Origin: a virus
Direction: 5' to 3' (one strand)
IMG/VR virus record: IMGVR_UViG_3300000553_000030
Location: 1-64,000 of that record
DNA: 64,000 nt
Both the position numbers and the translations under genes were made by a program. This document shows positions 7,768-15,567 of this stretch, in pieces. Each line of letters opens with the position of its first letter. Within the stretch, counting starts at the first letter, position 1. The notes beneath the pieces were generated by a model. That model ran no database searches, had not been told where the DNA came from, and was given only the letters and a program-made list of their open reading frames with translations.

Positions 7768-8667
7768 ATGGAAGAAATTAAAAAGAAGAAAATATCATAT
7801 AGTCAATACTCTACTTGGAGTTCATGTTCATACCGTTGGTTCTTAGATTATGCATTAGGATTAAGAAAATTCGATGCATCAATTAATACCTGTTTTGGAA
7901 CTGCGATTCACTTTGCAATTCAGACATATCTTAAAGCCCTATATACCGAAGGCGCAGAAGCCGCTGATAAGATCGAGGTATTCAAAATGTTCAAACAGGA
8001 ATTTGAAAAGGAATTGGGTAAAAAGGATAATGATGGGAAACAGGTAGTCACTTATACCGACGATGAATATACCGAATTTGTTTTTGATGGAGAAGACCTT
8101 CTTAAAGCATTTCTTGATACTTCCACGAGAATTAAACATTTCCCCAGTAAGAAATATGAATTTATTGGTGTAGAAACTCCAGTGGAAATGGACATCAAGA
8201 ATAACCTGAAATTCATAGGTTATTTAGACTTAATCCTAAAAGAAAAATCCAGTGGAGTATACAAAATTATTGATTTCAAGACTTCTTATAATGGGTGGAA
8301 CCAGTACCAACGTGAGGATACTCTCAAGGCGGAACAGTTGTTATTGTACAAGGCATTCTATGCGAACATGCTAAATGTGCCACTTGATAAGATTGAAGTG
8401 GAGTTTTTTATTTTGAAACGAAAGCTATATGAGAATGTCGCATATCCTCAAAGCCGTATCCAAAAATTATCACCCACTCAAAATAAACCGATGATTACCA
8501 AGGCGGTAAATAATTTAATCGAATTCATTAATAATTGTTTTACGGAAAACGGGGAATATAATAAAGATGGTGTCTATTATAAGAATCCCGGCAAGGCAAA
8601 GAAGAACTGTAAATATTGCAAACATTACAAGACCGAAAATTGTGATGGTAGAGAAGACAAAGAATAA
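7768..8667 (+). CDS. PD-(D/E)XK nuclease of the RecB/Cas4-like superfamily with Fe-S cysteines
   Basis: The N-terminal YSQYSTWSSCSYRW matches the start of RecB/AddB-type nuclease domains. The core has GYLDLI followed by IIDFKTS, the metal-binding Asp and D-x-K of the PD-(D/E)XK fold, then QLLLYKAFY, the usual Q..Y motif. One early Cys (about residue 20) plus C-terminal CKYCKHYKTENC could hold a 4Fe-4S cluster, as in Cas4 and AddB. Likely role: DNA end processing or recombination in replication. It is the first plus-strand gene, divergent from the FecR-like gene. Confidence 0.85.
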   Translation: MEEIKKKKISYSQYSTWSSCSYRWFLDYALGLRKFDASINTCFGTAIHFAIQTYLKALYTEGAEAADKIEVFKMFKQEFEKELGKKDNDGKQVVTYTDDEYTEFVFDGEDLLKAFLDTSTRIKHFPSKKYEFIGVETPVEMDIKNNLKFIGYLDLILKEKSSGVYKIIDFKTSYNGWNQYQREDTLKAEQLLLYKAFYANMLNVPLDKIEVEFFILKRKLYENVAYPQSRIQKLSPTQNKPMITKAVNNLIEFINNCFTENGEYNKDGVYYKNPGKAKKNCKYCKHYKTENCDGREDKE

Positions 8668-8773
8668 TTTCCCGCCTTTACATTCTCACCACAAAATATA
8701 AATAACATTTTACCAAAATAAATTGTTGTTTACATCAGTTTACTGATATGTATGTTTATGGGCAATCATACAA

Positions 8774-8953
8774 ATGAAAGAAAATAAACGACACATGGTT
8801 AATTTGACCGCAGAGGATTACAAGAAAATTCAAGATTATTGTAAACCGAGGAATCTCATTGTTAGTAAGTGGATAGCTACTGCGTGTGCACAGGCAATAA
8901 ACGAAATTATTAGCGGATCTGGTTCGGTTAATAAACAAATACTTCACGGATAA
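8774..8953 (+). CDS. Orphan ribbon-helix-helix protein (59 aa)
   Basis: After a basic N terminus comes a short strand (MVNLT), helix A (YKKIQDYCKPRN), a turn and helix B beginning SKWIATAC. This matches the RHH proteins that precede homing endonucleases at 11054, 15568, 18742 and 27976, including the YC pair and the Ser-x-Trp at the start of helix B. Here no endonuclease follows; a 77-residue unknown protein starts one base after the stop. It may be a transcription repressor or the remnant of a lost cassette. This ORF is too short for routine calling but its pattern supports it. Confidence 0.7.
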   Translation: MKENKRHMVNLTAEDYKKIQDYCKPRNLIVSKWIATACAQAINEIISGSGSVNKQILHG

Positions 8954-8954
8954 T

Positions 8955-9188
8955 ATGAAAAAGAAAACCAATACCGAATGCTACAAGTTCACATTAAATA
9001 CAAATGACGTAAATACGCCGATTACATTTAAACGTAACGAAGATGTATTGATTGCCGGACTAAAGGTGAGTGGTTTTATTGATGACGTTTGGGGACACAA
9101 GGGTGGCACACAATATTCGGTAATATATTATGCTGACGATAAGAGACAAAGTGCGTGGTTCTATGGTCGAGAATTGGAATTATTATGA
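8955..9188 (+). CDS. Hypothetical protein (77 aa)
   Basis: Beta-rich small protein with GLKVSGFIDDVWGHKGG, which looks like an SH3-like barrel. The stop overlaps the next start (ATGA at 9185-9188). Likely a small accessory protein; family not recognised. Confidence 0.55.
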   Translation: MKKKTNTECYKFTLNTNDVNTPITFKRNEDVLIAGLKVSGFIDDVWGHKGGTQYSVIYYADDKRQSAWFYGRELELL

Positions 9189-9808
9189 ACAACGACTTAT
9201 CTTTGGTAAAATTGATGAATAGTGATGAAGATTTCATTAAACGAATGGAAACCAAGAAGGTTAATGTAAAACAAGATAAAATTCGATTGGAGGCTGCGGC
9301 CAATGAATATAGTAAAAAATATGAAAAGGTCATTGAACAAGGTACAATAGAGAAACAATTACTATTGGAAGATGGTAGAAAACGTGGTTTAACAGAAGAA
9401 CAAGTTTATGGTAAATTATCTAAATATATACCGGCAAAAGATACACCAATCCTTAATATGTTATACTTCTTACTTAATGAATATAAAAACGAAGCATCAG
9501 CAGTTCAATTTTTAAGAGAACAAAAAGACCAAGGCAAAGATTATGAATTGTTAAAAGAACAAATGGATAAGTCTTATGGTCATTTAACAGAGAAAGATGC
9601 AGAACAAGCTTTACCAGATTTATTAGAATACGTTTATAATAACGTTACATTAGATATTTTTGCTACTATCAAAAAATTAAAAGCGTTATCAACCAGTGAA
9701 AATGATAGTGAAGCATCAAGAGCATTTATCAAAGGCAGAGAATTGTGTAAAAAATACAATCTCGATTGGGATAGGATTCCCTGCAACGTTGATGAAGAAG
9801 TAAACTAA
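9185..9808 (+). CDS. Hypothetical, largely helical protein (207 aa)
   Basis: The start at 9185 (MNNDLSLVK) is chosen because it overlaps the upstream stop by four bases. The chain is highly charged and alpha-helical, with a likely coiled coil over the first 100 residues and a C-terminal helical domain. No catalytic motif found. Confidence 0.55.
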   Translation: MNNDLSLVKLMNSDEDFIKRMETKKVNVKQDKIRLEAAANEYSKKYEKVIEQGTIEKQLLLEDGRKRGLTEEQVYGKLSKYIPAKDTPILNMLYFLLNEYKNEASAVQFLREQKDQGKDYELLKEQMDKSYGHLTEKDAEQALPDLLEYVYNNVTLDIFATIKKLKALSTSENDSEASRAFIKGRELCKKYNLDWDRIPCNVDEEVN

Positions 9809-9823
9809 AAGGAAAACAAACAT

Positions 9824-9991
9824 ATGGCAACAAAGTTAACAAAACAACAAGCAGAAGAAAAGGTATATCAATTAACAGAGCGTCTTATCAAACTGAAATT
9901 GGATGCTAAGGATACAATGACAGGTTATAAGGATAAGATGAAAGACGTTGAAAGTGAAATTAAGGCAGTTATCGAAGAACAAAACGCTTAA
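9824..9991 (+). CDS. Small helical protein (55 aa)
   Basis: An ORF starting MATKLTKQQAEEK, preceded by AAAGGAAAAC seven or so bases upstream, a good ribosome binding site. It is one amphipathic, heptad-like helix. It follows the 207-residue helical protein and may be its partner. Function unknown. Confidence 0.6.
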   Translation: MATKLTKQQAEEKVYQLTERLIKLKLDAKDTMTGYKDKMKDVESEIKAVIEEQNA

Positions 9992-10071
9992 AATATAAAG
10001 GTTATAATAAGTAAGAAATAGTAAGATTTTTCATACTTTGAAATTTCTATTTGATATGTATTAATAAGCAT

Positions 10072-10239
10072 ATGAAACGGCAAGAAACTAAATTAAATGA
10101 TAAATGGTCAATCCAAATATCCAAAGAATTAAAAATAAAGGTTAAAGAATTCTGTAAAGCCAATGGATATTCTCTAAGTGGTTATATAGAACAAGCCATT
10201 CATAAAGCTATATCGGGTAGCGTTAAACCAAATGAATAA
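10072..10239 (+). CDS. Ribbon-helix-helix protein (55 aa) coupled to an unknown ORF
   Basis: The strand WSIQIS, helix A (KIKVKEFCKANG) and helix B (LSGYIEQAIHKAI) fit the RHH fold of Arc/CopG-type repressors. The FC pair aligns with YC in the endonuclease-linked family, but helix B has Tyr in place of Trp. It is preceded by spaced T-runs (about 10026-10051) and a TATTAATA box, and its stop overlaps the next start by eight bases (ATGAATAA), the same join as in the endonuclease cassettes. Confidence 0.7.
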   Translation: MKRQETKLNDKWSIQISKELKIKVKEFCKANGYSLSGYIEQAIHKAISGSVKPNE

Positions 10240-10438
10240 GATATTAGATAAAGAATCTGTTAAAACACTCGTTTTTAAGCATAAAGATAGTTTTACACAA
10301 GTGTTCAAATCCGATTATACATTCAATACGAATAAAATAGAAACAATTTTAAAACACAGCGCGTGTATAAACCTGGGATTTAAACATGAAGTATGGATTT
10401 TCGATAGGAATAAAAATTTACAGGAAATTATTAAATAA
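10232..10438 (+). CDS. Hypothetical protein after RHH gene (68 aa)
   Basis: A 68-residue protein whose ATG lies within the last codons of the RHH gene, so translation is probably coupled. It has no endonuclease motif and may be cargo that has replaced the nuclease, or a partner of the RHH protein. It ends one base before the glycosyltransferase fragment. Confidence 0.5.
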   Translation: MNKILDKESVKTLVFKHKDSFTQVFKSDYTFNTNKIETILKHSACINLGFKHEVWIFDRNKNLQEIIK

Positions 10439-10439
10439 T

Positions 10440-11000
10440 ATGAATGAACAAATTACTAAGAAAAAAAAGATTCTTTTTATATGCGATGACATCAGATTTT
10501 TTTCAGGCATCGCTGTAATGGCCCGTGAGTTGGTAATGGGAACTATTCACAAATACGATTTTTGTGTTTTAGCAGGTTCGGTAAAACACCCCGAAGCTGG
10601 TAAGGTCATTGATATGAGTCCCGCTGCCAAGGCACAAACTGGTATTCAAGATGCATATCTTCGCTTATATCCAACAGATGGTTATGGTAATGAAGAATCA
10701 TTAATGGCAATTATGAATATCGAGAAGCCCGATGCATTACTATTTTTAACAGATCCACGATATTTTGTGTGGCTTTTCCAGTTGGAAAGACAAATTCGGG
10801 ATAAGATTCCAATGATTTATTGGACAGTGTGGGACAATCTTCCATATCCCATGTGGAACAATAGTTTTTATCAAAGTTGTGATACATTATTGGGGTTTAG
10901 TAAACAATCTGATAATATTCATAAGTGGACATTGAGACCAGAGAACTGTATATCTATAGATGGAGAATTTGACACACTGGGAAACTTAATAAAAGAATAG
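10440..11000 (+). CDS. Glycosyltransferase (GT-B type), N-terminal fragment of a split gene
   Basis: Residues 1-186 form the N-terminal Rossmann half of a family 1/4-type glycosyltransferase (FICDDIRFFSGIAVMARELV; a DNLPYPMW segment; LLGFSKQSDNI). The frame ends ...GNLIKE-stop where an RHH-endonuclease cassette begins. The continuation is at 12098. The sequence ATAAAA occurs on both sides of the insertion (codons I-K before the stop, and I-K after MS in the C-part), and joining there gives a smooth GNLIKNKHLIHPV, so this is a clean insertional break, not an intein. Likely role: transfer of a sugar to phage or host glycan. Confidence 0.8.
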   Translation: MNEQITKKKKILFICDDIRFFSGIAVMARELVMGTIHKYDFCVLAGSVKHPEAGKVIDMSPAAKAQTGIQDAYLRLYPTDGYGNEESLMAIMNIEKPDALLFLTDPRYFVWLFQLERQIRDKIPMIYWTVWDNLPYPMWNNSFYQSCDTLLGFSKQSDNIHKWTLRPENCISIDGEFDTLGNLIKE

Positions 11001-11008
11001 ATTTTAAT

Positions 11009-11033
11009 TGAACTTTTTTGAACTTTTTTGAAT
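11009..11033 (+). repeat. Tandem T-tract repeat before RHH-endonuclease cassette
   Basis: GAACTTTTTT occurs twice in tandem followed by a partial GAAT, with a 10-bp period, just upstream of the CTATATATTA box. In-phase T-tracts bend DNA and tandem repeats are typical operators for RHH repressors; that use is inferred. Confidence 0.6.
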
Positions 11034-11041
11034 GTTACTTA

Positions 11042-11051
11042 CTATATATTA
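11042..11051 (+). promoter_or_regulatory. CTATATATTA box of RHH-endonuclease cassette
   Basis: Variant of the CTATTTATTA box, two bases before the RHH start codon (11054). Candidate late promoter producing a message with almost no leader. Confidence 0.45.
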
Positions 11052-11053
11052 GT

Positions 11054-11203
11054 ATGAAAGAAAAATACAAAGATCGTAGAATAATTAATATAGACAAAGT
11101 GGCGTATGATATAATTAAATCATATTGCATTAAAAATGCATTAGACATGCCCAAGTGGATTGTAAAAATTGTATTACTTGCGATAAATAATAAGGATGTT
11201 TAG
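11054..11203 (+). CDS. Ribbon-helix-helix leader protein of homing cassette 1 (49 aa)
   Basis: The chain has strand RRIINID, helix A (AYDIIKSYCIKNA), then DMPKWIVKIVL as helix B, the RHH fold of small dimeric DNA-binding proteins. The endonuclease follows at once: an ATG within the last codons (11196) and another one base after the stop (11205). I infer autoregulation of the cassette through the T-tract repeat upstream. It has no role in the split glycosyltransferase that surrounds it. Confidence 0.75.
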   Translation: MKEKYKDRRIINIDKVAYDIIKSYCIKNALDMPKWIVKIVLLAINNKDV

Positions 11204-11204
11204 T

Positions 11205-12101
11205 ATGTCAAAAAAACTAATCCATTCTGAATTTATAACGAGGTCTAATAACATTCACGCTTCAGTTTATAATTATTCTCAAACATATTATAAAAATTCA
11301 AGAACAAAAGTTATAATACTGTGTAATAAACACGGCGAATTTACACAGCGACCACATGAACATTTAAGTGGACAGGGATGCCCAAAATGTGGAATGTCAC
11401 GAGCAGGATCAAAAAATACATCCACAACAGAAATGTTTGTCAATAAGGCCAATGAAATACATAATAATAGTTATGATTATTCTCGCGTAATATATATAAA
11501 ATCCAATATTAAAATAAAAATAAACTGTAAATGTCATGGTGAATTTTTACAAACACCAAACCATCATTTACAAAACCACGGCTGTCCGAAGTGTAAAAAT
11601 TTATATACTACGAAAGAATTTGTTGATAGATGTAATAAAATACACAATAATAGATATGACTATTCTAAAACAAAATATTCGGGTATTAAAACAAAGGCTG
11701 AAATTGTTTGCCGTAAACATGGAAGTTTTTTTCAATCTCCCGAACATCACATCAACGGAAAGGGGTGTCCACGTTGTAATGTTTCAAAAGGAGAACAGAA
11801 AATATCCCAATGGTTAGATGCTCGTGGTATAAAGTTTGTTCCACAAAAAGAATTTCAAGATTGTAGAAATCCAAAAACAAACAGAAAATTAAAATTTGAT
11901 TTTTATGTTCCCGAAAAAAATTTATTAATAGAATATGATGGATTCCAACATTTTAATAAAGTATTTGTAGATATAACGTTAGTTCAGTATAGAGATGAAA
12001 TTAAAAATCAATATTGTAAAGATAACAATATTAAATTAATACGGATACCATATACAAAAATAAAAAATATGGATGATATTTTATCTAAGGAGATACAATG
12101 A
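11205..12101 (+). CDS. Homing endonuclease, triple HG-finger plus Vsr-like (EDxHD) domain
   Basis: Three repeats of about 60 residues each have IHxxxYDYSxxxY and CxxHGxFxQxPxxHLxGxGCPxC, a zinc-finger-like DNA-binding module (DUF723-type). The C-terminal nuclease has FDFYVP and IEYDGFQHF, the signature of Vsr-related EDxHD nucleases such as I-Bth0305I. It splits a glycosyltransferase gene. Its last codons contain AAGGAG and the stop TGA overlaps the ATG of the glycosyltransferase C-part, so it supplies the restart signal for the broken gene. An alternative start at 11196 adds three residues. Confidence 0.85.
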   Translation: MSKKLIHSEFITRSNNIHASVYNYSQTYYKNSRTKVIILCNKHGEFTQRPHEHLSGQGCPKCGMSRAGSKNTSTTEMFVNKANEIHNNSYDYSRVIYIKSNIKIKINCKCHGEFLQTPNHHLQNHGCPKCKNLYTTKEFVDRCNKIHNNRYDYSKTKYSGIKTKAEIVCRKHGSFFQSPEHHINGKGCPRCNVSKGEQKISQWLDARGIKFVPQKEFQDCRNPKTNRKLKFDFYVPEKNLLIEYDGFQHFNKVFVDITLVQYRDEIKNQYCKDNNIKLIRIPYTKIKNMDDILSKEIQ

Positions 12102-13075
12102 GTATAAAAAACAAGCACCTAATACACCCCGTCCTACTTGGTTCAGATTCCAATGTATTTAAACCAATTGATAAGAGTGATAAGAAGTTATTGGAGTTCA
12201 AGAAGAAAATTCTTGGTGATGTATCATATGACTTTATTGTATTCTATAATAGCCGTAATATCAATCGTAAGAGAACATCCGATTTATTATTGGCATATCG
12301 TATGTTTTGTGATAATCTTACCAAGGAAGAAGCCGATAAGTGTTTATTGATTATGCACACCGAAAAGGTTTTGGATGCCGGCACTGATTTGGGGGCTGTT
12401 AGCGAAGCTTTTGCCAGTATGTATAATACCAAGGTTGTTGAAGAACGATTCTTACCGGAAGATATGAACCTTCTATACAATTTGTGCGATATAACCTGTA
12501 ATATTAGTAGTAATGAAGGATTTGGTCTGTCTTGCAATGAATCAATGATGTGTGGTTTACCTGTTGTTGTTAATGTTACCGGAGGATTGCAGGACCAGAT
12601 TGGCCAAACTAAAGATGATGGTAGCCCAGTTATGTTTACACATGATTTTGGTACTAATCAAATTGGCAAATATAAGAAGTGTGGATGTTGGGCATATCCA
12701 GTATGGCCAACTACTAGATATATTCAGGGTTCTCCGGCGACCCCATATATCATAGACAGTGTATGTAAGTGGGAAGATGTAGCGGAAGGTATCATGTATT
12801 GGTATTTAATGGACAAAGAAACTCGTATTAAGTGTGGCTTGGAAGGTCGTCGGTGGGCAATGAACGAAGGTGGTACTAATACTAAGAATATGTGCGAACA
12901 ATTTATTAAGGCCATGGATTTTACATTGGAAAACTTTGAACCAGAGTCTAAGTTTAGTATACATACAGACAAGGAACATATGGGTCACTCCATGCCATTT
13001 AATAGTCTAGGATTTGAAATTCCTAAGATTGATAAAGATGGTATTAAGAAACAAACAGAAGAGGTTGAGATATGA
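12098..13075 (+). CDS. Glycosyltransferase (GT-B type), C-terminal fragment
   Basis: This half carries the nucleotide-sugar-binding domain with FYNSRNINRKR near its start and the characteristic SNEGFGLSCNESMMCGLPVV motif of family 1/4 glycosyltransferases. The first residues MS come from the cassette; from IKNKHLIHPV onward the sequence continues the N-terminal fragment ending at 11000. The ribosome binding site AAGGAG lies inside the endonuclease gene. Both halves are intact, so a two-chain enzyme is plausible. Confidence 0.8.
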   Translation: MSIKNKHLIHPVLLGSDSNVFKPIDKSDKKLLEFKKKILGDVSYDFIVFYNSRNINRKRTSDLLLAYRMFCDNLTKEEADKCLLIMHTEKVLDAGTDLGAVSEAFASMYNTKVVEERFLPEDMNLLYNLCDITCNISSNEGFGLSCNESMMCGLPVVVNVTGGLQDQIGQTKDDGSPVMFTHDFGTNQIGKYKKCGCWAYPVWPTTRYIQGSPATPYIIDSVCKWEDVAEGIMYWYLMDKETRIKCGLEGRRWAMNEGGTNTKNMCEQFIKAMDFTLENFEPESKFSIHTDKEHMGHSMPFNSLGFEIPKIDKDGIKKQTEEVEI

Positions 13076-13380
13076 TAACCAAACACGAATTAATTAAGGG
13101 CACCACACAAGAATTGGCAGAGTATTTCCACAATCTTACGGAGAATACTAGAAATGTTCGTGGTAATGATGAAAATACTGCAAAGATGACCGATGATAAG
13201 GCTAATCTATTACTTACCAAAGAAGGTTTCTTATTGCAATTAGAAAAAATCAATACATTGGTTAGTTTGTTATTCTATCTAAATGTTACTGAAAAGAAAT
13301 TGGATAATGGTGATGTAGAGACTAATATGGAATTGAAATCAGCATATGTTCACATTGAAGATAAAAAGGTAAAGAAATAA
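13072..13380 (+). CDS. Hypothetical protein (102 aa)
   Basis: Its start overlaps the end of the glycosyltransferase gene (ATGA). Mostly helical, with a hydrophobic patch in the middle (LVSLLFYL). No known motif. Confidence 0.5.
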   Translation: MITKHELIKGTTQELAEYFHNLTENTRNVRGNDENTAKMTDDKANLLLTKEGFLLQLEKINTLVSLLFYLNVTEKKLDNGDVETNMELKSAYVHIEDKKVKK

Positions 13381-13382
13381 TT

Positions 13383-13706
13383 ATGGATAATATTACAGAT
13401 GATAAAATTAATAGTGTTGATTACACATCATATCAACCAAGATATTCTGAAAAAGAAACATTTGAAGATATGCATGAACGGTTGCTTGGAAAATACATTG
13501 AAAAGTGTTACAAGTCTACCAATGACGTAATTGAGTATATTCAACCCAACATTGTTAATATAATGAAGATGTCTAATGTTTTAAATTCAGACACTAAGTA
13601 TGTTTTTATAACAAAATGTGGGGGAATAGAACAGATATCTCACGAAATTCCAACATACAAGAAAGTTGTTGGTAAATTGTTTGGTGATAAGTATATTAAG
13701 GTATAA
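13383..13706 (+). CDS. Hypothetical protein (107 aa)
   Basis: An acidic-to-neutral protein, starting two bases after the upstream stop and ending three bases before dUTPase. Family not recognised; probably in the same operon as dUTPase. Confidence 0.5.
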   Translation: MDNITDDKINSVDYTSYQPRYSEKETFEDMHERLLGKYIEKCYKSTNDVIEYIQPNIVNIMKMSNVLNSDTKYVFITKCGGIEQISHEIPTYKKVVGKLFGDKYIKV

Positions 13707-13709
13707 AGT

Positions 13710-14219
13710 ATGGTTATAAAAATTAAGAGACTAACAGAGGATGCCATTATTCCCACACAGGGGAGTAAAGAAGCGGCCGGTTATGATTTATATAGTATTG
13801 AAACCAAGGAATTGAAGCCATTGGAGAGATATCCATATAAAACAGGATTAACTATGGAAATACCATCTGTTGTATATGGTAGAGTGGCACCTAGAAGTGG
13901 ATTAGCTGTTAAGAAGGGTATTGATGTATTGGCGGGTGTCGTTGATTGTTTTTCAGAAAACAGTAGTATAAGAACGCAAGCCGGAGACAAATTAATCAAA
14001 GAATTAAAAATAGATGATGTTATATATTCTGTTAATGAAAATTTAGAAATAGAACGAGATTTTGTTTCTGCCATTGTTAATTTGGGAGAGAAAGAAACAT
14101 TAAAAATAGAAACGGATAATGGAGAATTGGAGATAACTCCGGGAACCATGGTTTATACAGAAACAGGGATAAAAAGAGCCGACGAACTAAAAATAGGAGA
14201 AAAAATATTAAATATTTGA
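13710..14219 (+). CDS. dut: dUTPase N-terminal fragment fused to a split-intein N-half
   Basis: Residues 1-79 hold dUTPase motif 1 (AAGYDLYS) and motif 2 (PRSGLA) and stop in motif 3 at GVVD. Cys80 starts an intein N-half of 90 residues (CFSENSSIRTQAGDK... LKIDDVIYS...). The rest of dUTPase is at 15145-15504. In block B the usual TxxH is TPGT: the histidine that helps the first acyl shift is replaced by Thr. After splicing the enzyme would hydrolyse dUTP to dUMP, keeping uracil out of phage DNA and feeding dTMP synthesis. Confidence 0.85.
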   Translation: MVIKIKRLTEDAIIPTQGSKEAAGYDLYSIETKELKPLERYPYKTGLTMEIPSVVYGRVAPRSGLAVKKGIDVLAGVVDCFSENSSIRTQAGDKLIKELKIDDVIYSVNENLEIERDFVSAIVNLGEKETLKIETDNGELEITPGTMVYTETGIKRADELKIGEKILNI

Positions 14220-14239
14220 TGCTTTCACTTCCGTAATCA

Positions 14240-14249
14240 CTATTTATTA
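14240..14249 (+). promoter_or_regulatory. CTATTTATTA box before dUTPase-intein endonuclease
   Basis: The box is followed after about 18 bases by AGGAGTGATAAT and the ATG at 14277, leaving room for a short leader with a ribosome binding site. Confidence 0.5.
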
Positions 14250-14276
14250 ATAGACAGAGATTATAGGAGTGATAAT

Positions 14277-15188
14277 ATGATAAACTGTAAAATATGCGGA
14301 CATGCTGTACAATATAGATTAATAGAACATTTGGTAAAAACACACAAAATGGATGTGGAAGAATATAAGTTAAAATATGGCCCGGTTATTAGTGCCGAAT
14401 ATCACGCCAAGGTTTCTAAAAAATCGAAAGAAATGTGGAAGGATGATGATTATAGAAATAAAACTAATATCGCAAGAAATGAATCATGGACAGATGAACT
14501 TAAAGATAAACAAAGTACTATCATAAAAAATGTATATAAAAATGGATTTAAATGTTGGAACGACGGATTAACTAAAGAGAATCATCCTAGTTTAGTATTA
14601 ATTGGAGAAAAAAACAAAAAAAATCTAACCGGAAGAACCAAAGAAGAATATCCATATCTAGAAAATAAGTCTAAATTAATGACAGCAAGGCTTAATGAAT
14701 ATTGGGAGGAAGCTGGTTTGTTTAGAAAATATTTTTCTAACAAGGAAAATTTTGATAATTGGAGAGATAAAATATCAAAAACAATATCTGCTAAATGCAG
14801 GAGTGGAGAAATAAAATGTATATCTGGTCATTTTAAAACCGGCTATTATAACGGAACATTTTATCAAAGTGGATTAGAATTGGAAACAATGAAATTATTA
14901 GATTCTATTAATGATGTTAAAAAATGGGAAAGAAATTTTGATGCCGTAGATTATATTGATGTTAAAGGAAAAACTCGTAGATATTTACCCGACTTTAAAA
15001 TTACATTAAATGATGATGATGTCGTTGTATTAGAAATGAAAGGGTTTCCTGACAAATATCTACAAGAAAAAATTACATACGCAAAGAAAAAATATAAGCA
15101 TTATATGGTTTGTTATACTATAGAAGAAGCCAAGGAAAAGTTATATGAAATTATCAACAATAAAAAACATAACCAAATCAAAAAATAA
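14277..15188 (+). CDS. Putative homing endonuclease within the dUTPase split intein
   Basis: The N terminus is a CxxC...H...H zinc finger (CKICGHAVQYRLIEHLVKTH), a DNA-binding module. The C-terminal part has RYLPDFK and, after a short loop, VVLEMKG, the PD...ExK motif of restriction-type nucleases. It differs from the Vsr-like nucleases of the other inteins. It overlaps the dUTPase C-part by 44 bases, and its codons provide GGAAAAG ahead of the start at 15145. Confidence 0.8.
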   Translation: MINCKICGHAVQYRLIEHLVKTHKMDVEEYKLKYGPVISAEYHAKVSKKSKEMWKDDDYRNKTNIARNESWTDELKDKQSTIIKNVYKNGFKCWNDGLTKENHPSLVLIGEKNKKNLTGRTKEEYPYLENKSKLMTARLNEYWEEAGLFRKYFSNKENFDNWRDKISKTISAKCRSGEIKCISGHFKTGYYNGTFYQSGLELETMKLLDSINDVKKWERNFDAVDYIDVKGKTRRYLPDFKITLNDDDVVVLEMKGFPDKYLQEKITYAKKKYKHYMVCYTIEEAKEKLYEIINNKKHNQIKK

Positions 15189-15504
15189 AGTATATGATAT
15201 TACCGTAGAAAATAATCATAATTTTTTCTGTAATGGTCACTTGCTACATAATTGTGATTACCGTGGTGAAATTATGGTGGCTTTAATCAACTTAGGTCAA
15301 GAGCCAGTTACTATTAATAAAGGCGACAAGATAGCACAGATCATATTTGAATACTTTGCTTCTGTGTCATTCTCCGAAACCAAGGAATTAACCAATACAC
15401 AGAGAAATGATGGTGGTTTTGGATCTACTGATAAAATAAACAGACAAAACAGCGATTTAGGTGTATCATTAGAAGACATCAACAAAGATTTGTCAATAAA
15501 GTAA
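15145..15504 (+). CDS. dut: Split-intein C-half fused to dUTPase C-terminal fragment
   Basis: Residues 1-36 are an intein C-half with block F (VYDITVENNHNFFCNG) and block G ending LLHN. Cys37 is the first extein residue, then DYRGEIMVALIN (rest of motif 3), KIAQIIFEY (motif 4) and RNDGGFGSTD (motif 5, which closes over the substrate). A tail of about 25 residues follows. Trans-splicing with the product of 13710-14219 would restore a full dUTPase. Confidence 0.88.
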   Translation: MKLSTIKNITKSKNKVYDITVENNHNFFCNGHLLHNCDYRGEIMVALINLGQEPVTINKGDKIAQIIFEYFASVSFSETKELTNTQRNDGGFGSTDKINRQNSDLGVSLEDINKDLSIK

Positions 15505-15548
15505 GGAATAATAAATGAACATTTTTGATTGTTTTTGTATTCATTTTA

Positions 15549-15558
15549 CTATTTATTA
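15549..15558 (+). promoter_or_regulatory. CTATTTATTA box of RHH-endonuclease cassette 2
   Basis: Ten bases before the RHH start at 15568, preceded by spaced T-runs (ATTTTTG, GTTTTTG, CATTTTA) at about 15519-15548. Confidence 0.5.
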
Positions 15559-15567
15559 ATTAGACAC

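Larger units (their letters stand above)
13947..15252 (+). mobile_element. Split intein plus endonuclease gene inserted in dUTPase motif 3
   Basis: The insertion runs from the codon of intein Cys1 (13947) to the last intein codon Asn (15252, in LLHN). IntN is 90 residues, IntC 36; the residue after the intein is Cys, followed by DYRGEI of dUTPase. Between the halves lies a free-standing endonuclease gene behind its own CTATTTATTA box. This is the 'fractured gene' arrangement. Confidence 0.85.

Noticed and set aside
10950-11000. Cys followed by about 17 residues at the end of the glycosyltransferase N-fragment, looking like a short intein N-part
   Set aside because: The downstream fragment has no intein C-half or HN motif, and joining at the shared ATAAAA gives a normal continuous enzyme.
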